Below are positions 28,939-37,304 of a DNA stretch of 64,000 nucleotides, one piece after another. Position numbers and translations under genes: made by a program. Origin of the DNA: Aestuariibaculum sediminum (GTDB lineage: Bacteria; Bacteroidota; Bacteroidia; Flavobacteriales; Flavobacteriaceae); assembly GCF_014596945.1 (NCBI RefSeq), contig NZ_JACVXB010000009.1:59654-123653 (forward strand). The letters are read 5' to 3'. The notes below the pieces were generated by a model. It made no database searches and was not told the origin of the DNA. It saw only the letters and a program-made list of their open reading frames with translations. How positions within the stretch are numbered: position 1 is the first letter of the stretch; each line of letters starts with the position of its first letter.

Positions 28939-29529
28939 TTATTGTACTTCCGAAAGCTTTTGAGGATATTCTAATTTTATCTTCTCAATTTGCTCTTTCA
29001 ATTTAGTCTTATTTCCTGGCCAGTTAACATCGTCGTAATTTGCTTCCATTTCTGCAAATGTTATACCGTATAAATCTGTGGCTCTACGATCTCTTAAAAC
29101 GTTGTATGCAGCAACTAATTCATTTTGTACTGCGATATACGTTTTATAAGTCGTTTCACGTTCATTTTTCAATGAAATAATAGCCTTATCCGGATTATCA
29201 GAAGATTCAGAATCTTTTGCACCTTTACAGTAATCGCAAGAACCGTCTCCTCCATTATCTAAGAAATCGATTGCCGCCTGACGAAGATCTTTAAGTTCCA
29301 TACGTTCATCTTCAACAAGAAGCTCATCTTTACCATTTAATAAAACCGTAAAAATATTCTTCTTTTTAATTACAGGAGGCTGTACGTTTTCATCTTCCAT
29401 AGGTGGTAACTTACGGTTGATTCCTGCATCTGTTTCAATAGTAGTTGTTACTAAGAAAAATATTAACAGTAAAAACGCGATGTCGGCCATGGAGCCCGCA
29501 TTTACTTCAGGAGCTGCTCTTTTTGCCAT
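28939..29529 (-). CDS. exbD: ExbD/TolR family protein (first copy)
   Basis: 196 residues. The N-terminal helix contains the functional Asp in GSMADIAFLLLIFFLVTT. The periplasmic domain is longer than in classical ExbD and contains a C-D-Y-C pair in GDGSCDYCKG. It is probably a structural disulfide or metal site typical of flavobacterial ExbD. It probably forms a heteromeric stator with the second ExbD and ExbB for TonB-dependent uptake. Confidence 0.9.
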   Translation of the reverse strand: MAKRAAPEVNAGSMADIAFLLLIFFLVTTTIETDAGINRKLPPMEDENVQPPVIKKKNIFTVLLNGKDELLVEDERMELKDLRQAAIDFLDNGGDGSCDYCKGAKDSESSDNPDKAIISLKNERETTYKTYIAVQNELVAAYNVLRDRRATDLYGITFAEMEANYDDVNWPGNKTKLKEQIEKIKLEYPQKLSEVQ

Positions 29530-29540
29530 ATCTTATTTTT

Positions 29541-29963
29541 TTATTTATGTAACAATTTTTTTATACTTGAAAGCAGTGTTGCCCCAATTGCCGTAGCTGA
29601 AAGGATATAGAAAGCAATTAACCCAGCACCTACATTTTTAGAAATACTTTCGGTTATACCTAATCCTTTTGCGTTAAATGGTTCTAAATTTAAATCTGTA
29701 CCTGATGATATCATGTAAGAAATAAAAATAACGGCTAAAAATAGCCCCACGGTTAATAACGTCTTTTTAATATTGCCTGCAAACAGACCTTTTATCACGT
29801 ATATAACAATTAATGCTAATACAATGAAAAGCACAGTATAGGTAACATATAAAATGTTATCTATTAGCCCTTCAGAGTCTGAGGTCATAATCATTAGTGC
29901 TAATATGGCACCAACAATACCCAGAGCATAAGCTATATACTTAAGTATTTTATGTAATTTCAT
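29541..29963 (-). CDS. Four-helix membrane protein of the exb operon
   Basis: 140 residues, essentially all hydrophobic, with four predicted helices (about 8-26, 37-58, 68-88, 112-133). I do not recognise a family with known function. It lies between exbB and exbD with gaps of 21 and 11 bp, so it is co-expressed with the energy-transducing stator and may be an accessory subunit. Confidence 0.75.
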   Translation of the reverse strand: MKLHKILKYIAYALGIVGAILALMIMTSDSEGLIDNILYVTYTVLFIVLALIVIYVIKGLFAGNIKKTLLTVGLFLAVIFISYMISSGTDLNLEPFNAKGLGITESISKNVGAGLIAFYILSATAIGATLLSSIKKLLHK

Positions 29964-29984
29964 AATTCGTGTTTTGTTTTATTA

Positions 29985-30761
29985 TTACTTTTTGTTTCTG
30001 ATTAATAGGTCCATTAACGTAATAGAAGCATCTTCCATATTGTTAACGATACTATCAATCTTAGCAATAATATAGTTGTAGAATACTTGAAGTATCATCG
30101 CTACAACAAGACCGAATACTGTTGTTAAAAGTGCTACTTTAATACCACCAGCTACAAGAGACGGTTGCATATCACCAGCTGCTTCAATTTTATCGAATGC
30201 TGCAATCATACCAATTACCGTACCCATGAATCCTAACATTGGAGCTAAGGCAATAAATAAAGAAATCCAAGACACGTTTTTCTCTAACTGTCCCATTTGT
30301 ACACCTCCGTAAGCTACAACAGCTTTTTCTACAGCGTCTAAACCTTCGTCGGTTCTGTCTAAACCTTGGTAATAGATAGAAGCAACAGGTCCTTTAGTAT
30401 TTCTACAAACTTCTTTAGCAGCTTCAACACCTCCAGAGTTTAAGGCATCTTCTACTTCTTGAGTTAATTTTTTAGTGTTTGTAGTTGAAAGGTTTAAAAA
30501 GATAATTCTCTCGATAGCAATTGCTAAACCTAAGATTAAACATAAAAGTACAATCCCCATAAATCCAGGACCACCTTCAATAAATCTCTTTTTTAATTCT
30601 TGATGAAACCCAAGTTCTTCTGCAGGAGCATCAGCACCATCATCTTGAGTTGTTGTTACTACAGTAGTTGCAGCTGCAGTTGTGCTTGCGTTTGTAGTTG
30701 CATTAACAGTTCCAAAAGCCATCATTCCAGTAATGGCAAGGATAGAAAATAATCTTTTCAT
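29985..30761 (-). CDS. exbB: MotA/TolQ/ExbB proton channel family protein
   Basis: 258 residues. The N-terminus is a signal-like helix followed by an Ala/Thr-rich segment (about 20-45). Three membrane helices follow (about 57-80, 160-185, 200-225) with the family stretch APMLGFMGTVIGMIAAFDKIE. It forms the proton channel that powers TonB. First gene of the operon exbB, four-helix protein, exbD, exbD. Leader box TATCTTTA upstream is only a weak promoter match. Confidence 0.92.
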   Translation of the reverse strand: MKRLFSILAITGMMAFGTVNATTNASTTAAATTVVTTTQDDGADAPAEELGFHQELKKRFIEGGPGFMGIVLLCLILGLAIAIERIIFLNLSTTNTKKLTQEVEDALNSGGVEAAKEVCRNTKGPVASIYYQGLDRTDEGLDAVEKAVVAYGGVQMGQLEKNVSWISLFIALAPMLGFMGTVIGMIAAFDKIEAAGDMQPSLVAGGIKVALLTTVFGLVVAMILQVFYNYIIAKIDSIVNNMEDASITLMDLLIRNKK

Positions 30762-30833
30762 GTTCTAGATCTTAATTTTATTAGTTAAAGTGTTAAAGAT
30801 ATAAAAAAAATACAATTTAAAAATATATTTCAG

Positions 30834-30921
30834 CAGAGAGGAAGGGATTCGAACCCTCGATACGCTTTTGGCGTATACACACTTTCCAGGCGTGCGCCTT
30901 CGACCACTCGGCCACCTCTCT
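30834..30921 (-). tRNA. tRNA-Ser(GGA)
   Basis: 88 nt on the minus strand with a long variable arm. The acceptor stem AGAGAGG pairs with CCTCTCT, discriminator G. The anticodon loop CTGGAAA gives anticodon GGA, the T loop is TTCGAAT, and the variable arm has a 7-bp stem TACGCCA-type hairpin. The 3' CCA is not encoded (the next bases are CTG). Confidence 0.96.
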
Positions 30922-31118
30922 GTATTTTTCCCTGTACTTTTTTCGGGGGCTCAAATAACAAAAAATTCTTTGAACGCTAAAATTTTAGGGGTTATTTTTA
31001 AGTCAAATTACCTAATAGTATTATTTCTTACGTTGATTTAACATATTTTCGGTAATCGATTATATTTTTTCCGACATAATTATCATTATATATAATGATT
31101 TTATTTGATAGCCCTGAA

Positions 31119-33410
31119 TTATTTATGTAAGGTTAAATGAATTTCTTGTTGTGGTTTTGTTTTTATAATGATTAACCCTGAATCCATTTGGTATTCGGCA
31201 TCTATTTTAAATTCATTATTCCCAAATGGATTTTGCAGTTTCAATGTTCCTCCTTTTTCCGAAATAATATTAACGTTGGTAACTTGATTACCCACCTGCT
31301 GTGCCGAAACTAAAAACGCACCTTCGGTTCGCAAGGTATTAAAATGAACATCGCTCCAATAATCGGGAATCGCAGGAAATAATTTAATAACGCCAGTATG
31401 ACTTTGAATTAACATTTCCTGAACGGCCGCGGCAAAAGCAAAATTACCTTCTAAAGTAAACGGGCGATATTTAAATTTGGAATAACCTTTATTATGTTGT
31501 TCTCCATTAACATGAAATGAATTTGGCAAACAAAAATTTTCGGCAAATATTTTTAATGTTCTACTCGCAGCATCACCATTAAAAACTCGTGCCTGTAAGT
31601 TGGCGAGCCAACTAAAAGAATAGCCCGTAAAAAAATCGGAACCTTTATTCTCTAAATGACGAATTGTATTGTCAATTATAGTTTTATCAGCTTCACCTTT
31701 ACTGTAATCTATTAATCCGAGAGGGTGAAAAGCTAATAAATGCGAAAAATGACGATGTGAATTTTCATAATGATGTTCGGGCGCTAACATTAGACCTTCA
31801 TTTTCGTCTATCGCAAAAAACGGCCATTCTAATAATAAGGCTTGCCATTGTTTTGCTTCTTCTGTTTTACCAAGTTCCAAGGCCAACTCAGCTGCTTTTT
31901 CGTAAGTCCAACGAATTGCAGCCAGATCAAAATTGGTTGTTTCGCCAAACCAGGCATCTCTAGAATTATTATGAACTTCAGGACTGGCACTAATAGGTAA
32001 TTTTCTATACCCATTTTCATTTTTCACAGATACTTCTTTAAAAAATAACGCCACATCTTTAATCCATGGATACGCTTCATTTTTTAAGAATGCTCTATCC
32101 ATACTGTAACGCCAATGCAAATAAAAATGCTGACTTAACCATCCAGATACGGTTGGCCCAAATGCATACTGAATCCATCCTCCCATGGGCTGTCCGGTTA
32201 AAGTGGTTACTCCTGGCACTGCAAGTCCGTCAGATTCGTAGTAGGTTTTAGTATAAGTTTTAAAATTATCTTTATTCTTTAACAACCAAGCCAAATAACC
32301 ATTTTCCAAGTCGAGATGATTAGCTGAATATGCTGGCCAGTAACTTAACTGCGTATTTAAATCGTGATGAAAATCACCTTTCCATGGTGGTAATTTACCA
32401 TTATCGGCAGTCCAAACGGCTTGTAATGAAATTGGAGGAGCTCCGTCTCGCGCCGCCGAACCGAATTTATACTGTTCTAAATACCATTGCTTTTCTATAA
32501 TTCTGTCCGGAACACTTATTGATGATTTAGACCAATAATCTTCCCACCACACTTTATGCGAAGCAAAGTCCTTATTAAAACCACGCTCCAAAGCCCGATT
32601 GGTTACGATATTTGAAGTCGGTACTTTATCCAAATCAGGAAAATGTGCACTAATACTCCAACACCCGACTAAGGTGCTTTCTTTATATTCCCAGGATACA
32701 TTAACATCATATTTAAAGCCACCCCACCCGTTTTGAGTATAAGTTATGCTATTGGAATCATCTGCTATATCACCCATTTTATACCCTAAGCGTCTTAAGT
32801 CCTGTCCTGCTACTGGTGAATCTTCACCAGCTTCACCCTCTAAACTATAAGCTGGAGGAACAAGTACTGGCTTAAATTTATCTGAAACCCCTTTAAACAT
32901 AAACCATCCTACTTTTTCAGTAGCATGAACAAAAGAGGTGAGTTCTGTACCATTTTTCCATTTAACAACACCAACAGCATTCGCCACTGATAATCTCGTT
33001 GTATCTACCTCGCCAAAATCGTTTATATTAAATTCTAACGCTGCCCCTGGTATTTTAGAAGGCGCAGGCGATTTGTCGTAAGGGGCATCGAATCGATTTT
33101 GAACTGCCTTATAATTATTGTTTTTCCACTGCTCATAAACCCATGAAAATTTATAATCAGGGGTATTCAGGTTTTCCATCGGGCGAAGATCCCACAAATT
33201 AACATTATCTAACGACATTCGTAATCGTCCTTCTTTTTCCCATAGCAGGGAACCAATTACACCATTACCAAGAGGCATAGCTTCATCCCAGGAAGTTGCT
33301 AATGTTTTTGAAATTAAATCATTCTCCGTAAAAGTAATTTCAGGTGCTTTTGAAGATTTAGAACAGGATAATTGAAATAAAACAACAAGACAGAGTAATA
33401 GATTTTTCAT
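31119..33410 (-). CDS. GH95-like glycoside hydrolase lipoprotein
   Basis: 763 residues. A lipoprotein signal ends at C16 (FQLSC). The N-terminal domain begins with WDEAMPLGNGVIGSLLW, typical of the GH65/GH95 N domain. The (alpha/alpha)6 barrel includes PPISLQAVW, PPWKGDFHHDLNTQLSYWPA, SASPEVHNNSRDAWFGE and SHRHFSHLLAFHPL, matching GH95 landmarks. The C-terminal domain has the IKLFPAIPDYWSDV segment. GH95 enzymes act on alpha-L-fucosides or alpha-L-galactosides by inversion; the exact sugar is not determinable. It stands alone, with no SusC/SusD pair nearby, so it is not part of a visible polysaccharide-utilisation locus. Confidence 0.8.
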   Translation of the reverse strand: MKNLLLCLVVLFQLSCSKSSKAPEITFTENDLISKTLATSWDEAMPLGNGVIGSLLWEKEGRLRMSLDNVNLWDLRPMENLNTPDYKFSWVYEQWKNNNYKAVQNRFDAPYDKSPAPSKIPGAALEFNINDFGEVDTTRLSVANAVGVVKWKNGTELTSFVHATEKVGWFMFKGVSDKFKPVLVPPAYSLEGEAGEDSPVAGQDLRRLGYKMGDIADDSNSITYTQNGWGGFKYDVNVSWEYKESTLVGCWSISAHFPDLDKVPTSNIVTNRALERGFNKDFASHKVWWEDYWSKSSISVPDRIIEKQWYLEQYKFGSAARDGAPPISLQAVWTADNGKLPPWKGDFHHDLNTQLSYWPAYSANHLDLENGYLAWLLKNKDNFKTYTKTYYESDGLAVPGVTTLTGQPMGGWIQYAFGPTVSGWLSQHFYLHWRYSMDRAFLKNEAYPWIKDVALFFKEVSVKNENGYRKLPISASPEVHNNSRDAWFGETTNFDLAAIRWTYEKAAELALELGKTEEAKQWQALLLEWPFFAIDENEGLMLAPEHHYENSHRHFSHLLAFHPLGLIDYSKGEADKTIIDNTIRHLENKGSDFFTGYSFSWLANLQARVFNGDAASRTLKIFAENFCLPNSFHVNGEQHNKGYSKFKYRPFTLEGNFAFAAAVQEMLIQSHTGVIKLFPAIPDYWSDVHFNTLRTEGAFLVSAQQVGNQVTNVNIISEKGGTLKLQNPFGNNEFKIDAEYQMDSGLIIIKTKPQQEIHLTLHK

Positions 33411-33521
33411 ATTGAAATGCTAATATCTTTTTAAGTTAGTCTTCAAAAAAACGATATTATGCTCAATAATTGAAATAAACGATTAAGTTTTTACTTATTA
33501 ATAATGACAAGTTATACGTAT

Positions 33522-34553
33522 TTAAGACATTTCACCTCTTAGAGGTGTTTCAAAAATGGTTTTGAATACTTTGCTTGAAACACGCTGCCCCAACATATAC
33601 ATTAGTTTACTTATGGCAGCTTCGGTAGTCATATCTTTTCCTGAAATAACACCAATTTCTTTTAATCTATTACTTGTATCATAGTGTCCCATAATAACAC
33701 TACCCCCTGCACACTGCGTTACGTTTACCACATGAATTCCTCGATTTACTGCATTTTCAAGCGCATTTAAAAACCAAGATTCGGTAGTAGCATTTCCTGC
33801 GCCGTAGGTTTCAATAATTACTGCCTTCAAGCCAGCTGTATTTAAAATATTTTCTAGAACAACCGCAGACATCCCTGGAAATATTTTAATTAATGCAATT
33901 CGAGTATCAAGCGTTTTGTTGACTTGAAACCCTTTCTTTGCATTTGGTTTAAAAAGATAATTCTTATTCACTTTTAAATGCACACCAGAAGTAATTAATT
34001 CTGGGTAATTTGGTGATGTAAATGCTTCAAAATGTTCGGCATTTATTTTTGTGGTTCGGTTGGCACGATATAATTTGTACTCAAAATACAAACACACTTC
34101 CTTTACAACTGGTTTACCATTTACTTGAAGTGCTGCCACCTGAATAGAAGTGATTAAATTTTCTTTAGCGTCGGTACGCAAATCACCAATAGGCAATTGC
34201 GACCCTGTAAATATCACAGGTTTTGCTAAATTTTCTAACATAAAACTTAAAGCGGAAGCAGTATAACTCATGGTATCGCTACCATGTAAAACAACAAACC
34301 CATCAAATTGTTTATAATTTGAAGCAATGATATCTGCTATTTTAACCCAATAATCAGGATTCATATTACTGGAATCTATAGGGTCGTTAAAAGAAACTGT
34401 GTCTATCTCACAATCTAAAAGCTGTAATTCTGGTATTTGCTTTAATAGATTTTTAAAATTAAACGCTTTTAATGTTCCTGTTTTAGCATCCTTTACCATA
34501 CCTATGGTACCGCCCGTATAAATAAGTAATATGTTAGGTTTTGTTGAACTCAT
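33522..34553 (-). CDS. ansA: Type I (cytoplasmic) L-asparaginase
   Basis: 343 residues starting at the ATG at 34553 (MSSTKPNILLIYTGGTIGM); a TTG at 34583 would overlap tatD and is less likely. Catalytic motifs: TGGTIGM with the nucleophilic Thr, and VLHGSDTMSYTASALSFML with the second Thr-Asp pair. There is no signal peptide, consistent with the low-affinity cytoplasmic type. It hydrolyses L-asparagine to aspartate and ammonia. It lies 19 bp downstream of the tatD gene and is probably cotranscribed with it. Confidence 0.93.
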   Translation of the reverse strand: MSSTKPNILLIYTGGTIGMVKDAKTGTLKAFNFKNLLKQIPELQLLDCEIDTVSFNDPIDSSNMNPDYWVKIADIIASNYKQFDGFVVLHGSDTMSYTASALSFMLENLAKPVIFTGSQLPIGDLRTDAKENLITSIQVAALQVNGKPVVKEVCLYFEYKLYRANRTTKINAEHFEAFTSPNYPELITSGVHLKVNKNYLFKPNAKKGFQVNKTLDTRIALIKIFPGMSAVVLENILNTAGLKAVIIETYGAGNATTESWFLNALENAVNRGIHVVNVTQCAGGSVIMGHYDTSNRLKEIGVISGKDMTTEAAISKLMYMLGQRVSSKVFKTIFETPLRGEMS

Positions 34554-34572
34554 AAACGTTTTAAACTTCAAA

Positions 34573-35340
34573 TTAAACTCCAAATATTTCTTTCGAATTC
34601 TTGGTCGTTATATTGGCAATCTCTTCCTTTGAAATACCATAAATATCAGCTAACTTTTCCAATACTTTAATAATGTATGCACTTTCATTACGCTTTCCAC
34701 GATAAGGCACTGGCGAAAGGTATGGCGCATCGGTTTCTAAAACAATGTGTTTCAATGGAATTTCATTTAAAAATTGATCGATTTTACCATTTTTAAACGT
34801 AGCAACCCCACCAATACCAAGTTTCATATTGTAAGACATGGCTTTGTGAGCTTGTTCCAACGTGCCGGTGAAGCAATGAAAAACACCAAAAAGCTCATCC
34901 CCTTTAACCTCTTCAAGTACTTCAAAAATCTCATCGAAAGCCTCCCGACAATGAATTACGATCGGTAATTTATAATGTTTAGCTAATTCAATTTGATATT
35001 TAAATGCCTCTTTTTGAATTTCCAAAGTACTTTTATCCCAGTACAAGTCGATTCCTATCTCACCAATTGCATAGAAATGATGCGCAGAAAGCATAGCTTC
35101 AATATGTTTCAACTCTTCTTTATAGTTTTCCTTTACATGCGTTGGGTGCAATCCAGACATTAAAAACACATGGTTGGGAAAATCCTTTTCCAATTGCAAC
35201 ATAGCTTCGGTATACGTTGAATCTATAGCAGGAACAAAAAATCTGGATACGCCTTCATTAATGGCGCGATGAATCATTTCGTTGCGATCTTCATCAAAAG
35301 CCTCACTATATAAATGGGTATGTGTATCGGTAATTATCAT
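34573..35340 (-). CDS. tatD: TatD family metal-dependent hydrolase
   Basis: 255 residues, TIM barrel. Metal ligands appear in DTHTHLY, GEIGIDLYWDK (Glu), VIHCREAF (His), VFHCFTG (His) and LETDAPYLSP (Asp). TatD proteins are 3'-5' exonucleases or deoxyribonucleases implicated in DNA repair and quality control. First gene of a likely two-gene operon with the asparaginase. Confidence 0.93.
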   Translation of the reverse strand: MIITDTHTHLYSEAFDEDRNEMIHRAINEGVSRFFVPAIDSTYTEAMLQLEKDFPNHVFLMSGLHPTHVKENYKEELKHIEAMLSAHHFYAIGEIGIDLYWDKSTLEIQKEAFKYQIELAKHYKLPIVIHCREAFDEIFEVLEEVKGDELFGVFHCFTGTLEQAHKAMSYNMKLGIGGVATFKNGKIDQFLNEIPLKHIVLETDAPYLSPVPYRGKRNESAYIIKVLEKLADIYGISKEEIANITTKNSKEIFGV

Positions 35341-35488
35341 GGGGTAAAAATATAAAAGTCAATAGTTTTAATAGCCTTGTTTCACATATTTTTAGGGAAC
35401 TCTTATATTAGATAATATATGACTTTTACGTTTTTTTTAACCTCAGTCTAATGGTTATTATATTACTTTTATCATCAAATATTTAGCT

Positions 35489-35932
35489 ATGGAAAATTCT
35501 TTAAGCACTTTTCTTCTAGAAAAAGGTTACACCCGCGTAAAATTACACTTTACAAAAACCAATCATTTTGAAATAAAAGCTTCTATTAATGGTGTTAAAG
35601 GATTATTTATTTTGGACACAGGTGCGTCTAACTCCTGTGTTGGCTTTGATGCTGTAGACACTTTTAAACTTAAGGTAAAAGACTCGGAAATTTTGGCCGC
35701 AGGAGCAGGTGCCATAAATATGGAAACCAAAATGTCTAAAAAGAATAAATTAAAGATTGGTAAATGGAAAAAAAACAAGGTGGTTTTGGTTTTGTTTAAC
35801 TTAAGCCATGTAAATTCAGCGCTTATCAATCACAACTCAAAACCCGTTGATGGCATTATTGGTGCCGACATTTTAAAAAAATCGAAAGCCGTTATCGACT
35901 ACGAGAAAAAATACCTATACTTAAAATTATAA
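35489..35932 (+). CDS. Retropepsin-like single-lobe aspartic protease
   Basis: 147 residues without a signal peptide. It carries the catalytic motif D43-T-G45 in LFILDTGASNS and the second-half signature VDGIIGADILKKS, as in retroviral-type proteases that act as homodimers. Substrate unknown. It starts 149 bp from tatD on the opposite strand and 52 bp before the orphan response regulator, so it may be cotranscribed with it; a role for proteolysis in that regulon is speculation. Confidence 0.8.
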   Translation: MENSLSTFLLEKGYTRVKLHFTKTNHFEIKASINGVKGLFILDTGASNSCVGFDAVDTFKLKVKDSEILAAGAGAINMETKMSKKNKLKIGKWKKNKVVLVLFNLSHVNSALINHNSKPVDGIIGADILKKSKAVIDYEKKYLYLKL

Positions 35933-35937
35933 ATTAC

Positions 35938-35945
35938 TATATTTA
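35938..35945 (+). promoter_or_regulatory. Possible promoter box for the response regulator
   Basis: TATATTTA 40 nt before the ATG resembles the TAnnTTTA boxes of the downstream array. The palindromic operator found there is absent at the corresponding position. Confidence 0.3.
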
Positions 35946-35984
35946 CTCTATATAAATAGTAGTTTATAATACTCCCATAGTTTA

Positions 35985-36626
35985 ATGAAACCTTCAATTA
36001 TAATTGCGGACGACCATCCGCTGATGCTTCGTGGTTTGTCCGATTTTTTAATATCAAAAGGATTTGAAATAGTTGGTAGTGCACAAGATGGCAATGCTGC
36101 CTATAATCTTATTGTTAAACTAAAACCAGATATCGCCGTTTTAGATATAAGAATGCCACATAAAACAGGACTAGAAATTGCTGAAGCCTGTTTAAAAAAC
36201 AACATCGACACCAAAATTATTTTAATAACATTTGACAAAGAAGAAGAACTGTATGACCGTGCTAAATCGCTTCACGTTTACGGTTACATACTAAAGGAAT
36301 TTGCCATTGAGGAAATTGAGCAATGTATTAGTCAAGTCGTACAAGGAAAACCTTATTTCAGTGAAGAGATTGCTTCTTATTTAGACATGAATACCAACGG
36401 TCATAAACCCAAAAATTTAGACCTTCTAACCAAATCCGAATTAAAAATTGTAAAATTAATTTCAGAAAATAAAACAAGCCAGGAAATAGCAAACGAACTT
36501 ACCATATCGGTAAGAACCGTAGACAAACACCGTAGTAACATAATCAATAAATTAGAACTCAACGACAAACCAACATCTTTAAGTATTTGGGCCAATAATA
36601 ACCGGGAGTACTTGCAAAATAAGTAA
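35985..36626 (+). CDS. Orphan NarL/FixJ-family response regulator
   Basis: 213 residues. Receiver domain with D9-D10, phospho-acceptor D54 (VLDIRMP), Thr in ILITF and K104. The LuxR-type helix-turn-helix is at about 148-195 (LTKSELKIVKLISENKTSQEIANEL, recognition helix TVDKHRSNIINKL). No histidine kinase is adjacent. Its final codons and stop lie inside the first of five palindromic operators (36616-36639). The next 650 bp contain only targets with that operator, so I infer that it binds these palindromes and activates the array. LuxR-type regulators commonly bind short inverted repeats next to the promoter, as seen here. Confidence 0.9.
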   Translation: MKPSIIIADDHPLMLRGLSDFLISKGFEIVGSAQDGNAAYNLIVKLKPDIAVLDIRMPHKTGLEIAEACLKNNIDTKIILITFDKEEELYDRAKSLHVYGYILKEFAIEEIEQCISQVVQGKPYFSEEIASYLDMNTNGHKPKNLDLLTKSELKIVKLISENKTSQEIANELTISVRTVDKHRSNIINKLELNDKPTSLSIWANNNREYLQNK

Positions 36627-36666
36627 TACTGCTTATTTTAAATGATAGCATAATTGCCTAAATTTA
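36616..36666 (+). promoter_or_regulatory. Operator-promoter module 0
   Basis: 24-bp palindrome with arms AAAATAAG (36616-36623) and CTTATTTT (36632-36639), exactly 19 bp, then TAAATTTA (36659-36666). It has the same geometry as modules 1-4 but a diverged sequence. The TAA stop of the response regulator gene lies in its centre. Confidence 0.75.
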
Positions 36667-36670
36667 TTTT

Positions 36671-36738
36671 GCTATTAATTAAAGTTTTTGAGTGGATGAT
36701 AAATAAGCCTTAAGCATTTATGTTTAGGGCCTTTTTTT
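36671..36738 (+). ncRNA. Candidate sRNA unit 0 (diverged copy)
   Basis: Predicted transcript of about 68 nt beginning GCTATTAATTAA, 4 nt after the promoter box. After 36 nt comes a hairpin GCCTTAAGC/GTTTAGGGC with a 6-nt loop and a T-run. Length, start sequence, hairpin size and loop size equal those of units 1-3. The stem sequence differs but pairing is kept, including one full C-G to T-A exchange. No conserved reading frame. Confidence 0.65.
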
Positions 36739-36762
36739 ATCCCAAAAATGAAATTATCTCAA

Positions 36763-36813
36763 AAAATACGTAGAACTGCGTATTTTTTTTAACAATAACA
36801 CGCCTTACCTTTA
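36763..36813 (+). promoter_or_regulatory. Operator-promoter module 1
   Basis: Palindrome arms AAAATACG (36763-36770) and CGTATTTT (36779-36786) around TAGAACTG, 19 bp, then TACCTTTA (36806-36813). The palindrome takes the place where a -33 element would lie, as expected for an activator site abutting the polymerase. Confidence 0.8.
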
Positions 36814-36817
36814 TCAT

Positions 36818-36888
36818 GCTATTAATTAATTCTTAGGGAGGATTATAAGAAGGGCTCTGGACTGTATGGTTTGGAGCTTCTTTTTTTT
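36818..36888 (+). ncRNA. Candidate sRNA unit 1
   Basis: About 71 nt from GCTATTAATTAA to the end of the T-run. The single-stranded 5' part carries CTTAGGGAGGATTATAA, a purine-rich seed candidate. The terminator stem is GCTCTGGAC (36854-36862) against GTTTGGAGC (36869-36877) with loop TGTATG. Differences from units 2-3 in the stem become G-U pairs, so structure is preserved. Confidence 0.7.
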
Positions 36889-36911
36889 CCGCTAGAATAC
36901 AACCCTCAAAT

Positions 36912-36962
36912 AAAATACGTAGAACTGCGTATTTTTTTTAACAAGAATATACTATACCTTTA
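36912..36962 (+). promoter_or_regulatory. Operator-promoter module 2
   Basis: Palindrome 36912-36935 identical to module 1, 19 bp, then TACCTTTA (36955-36962). Confidence 0.8.
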
Positions 36963-36966
36963 CAAG

Positions 36967-37036
36967 GCTATTAATTAATTCTTAGGGAGGGTTATAAAAA
37001 AGGCTCTAAACTGTATGGTTTGGAGCTTCTTTTTTT
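36967..37036 (+). ncRNA. Candidate sRNA unit 2
   Basis: About 70 nt. Same GCTATTAATTAATTC start and TTAGGGAGG motif. Hairpin GCTCTAAAC (37003-37011) pairs with GTTTGGAGC (37018-37026) around TGTATG, followed by TTC and seven T. Confidence 0.72.
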
Positions 37037-37059
37037 CTGCTAGAATACAACCCTCAAAT

Positions 37060-37110
37060 AAAATACGTAGAACTGCGTATTTTTTTTAACAAGAATATAC
37101 TATACCTTTA
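37060..37110 (+). promoter_or_regulatory. Operator-promoter module 3
   Basis: Palindrome 37060-37083, 19 bp, then TACCTTTA (37103-37110). Confidence 0.8.
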
Positions 37111-37114
37111 CTAG

Positions 37115-37184
37115 GCTATTAATTAATTCTTAGGGAGGATTATAAAAAAGGCTCTAAACTGTATGGTTTGGAGCTTCTTTTTTT
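37115..37184 (+). ncRNA. Candidate sRNA unit 3
   Basis: About 70 nt, differing from unit 2 at only two or so bases. Hairpin GCTCTAAAC (37151-37159) with GTTTGGAGC (37166-37174), then TTC and seven T. Confidence 0.72.
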
Positions 37185-37207
37185 CTGCTAGAATACAACC
37201 CTCAAAT

Positions 37208-37258
37208 AAAATACGTAGAACTGCGTATTTTTTTTACTACCAGAGCTTATTACTTTTA
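37208..37258 (+). promoter_or_regulatory. Operator-promoter module 4, driving a small protein gene
   Basis: Palindrome 37208-37231 identical to modules 1-3, 19 bp, then TACTTTTA (37251-37258). The downstream sequence starts CTATTAATTA like the sRNAs but then departs from them and leads to a 32-codon gene. Confidence 0.8.
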
Positions 37259-37304
37259 TTCTATTAATTATCAACCTATTATTTAATTATCATATTTTAC
37301 CCCA

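Larger units (their letters stand above)
36763..37231 (+). repeat. Tandem array of 148-149 bp units (three units plus a fourth operator)
   Basis: Operators start at 36763, 36912, 37060 and 37208. Units 2 and 3 are almost identical; unit 1 differs at scattered positions, more in the promoter and stem. The earlier diverged unit starts 147 bp before the first, so the whole block has one period. Each unit is operator, promoter, about 70-nt transcribed part, terminator, and a spacer of about 25 bp. Confidence 0.95.

Noticed and set aside
33514..33519. TACGTA motif as a further operator of the sRNA array
   Set aside because: Only the six-base core is present; the 24-bp palindrome and a promoter box 19 bp downstream are missing.
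36866..36895. Nine-codon ORF beginning in the loop of the sRNA unit 1 hairpin
   Set aside because: The frame is broken in units 2 and 3 by a different T-run length, so no peptide is conserved; the hairpin is a terminator.
36763..37231. CRISPR-like or simple tandem repeat array
   Set aside because: The period is 148 bp, the repeats have no unique spacers, and each contains a promoter-like box and terminator hairpin. A multicopy transcription unit explains it better.
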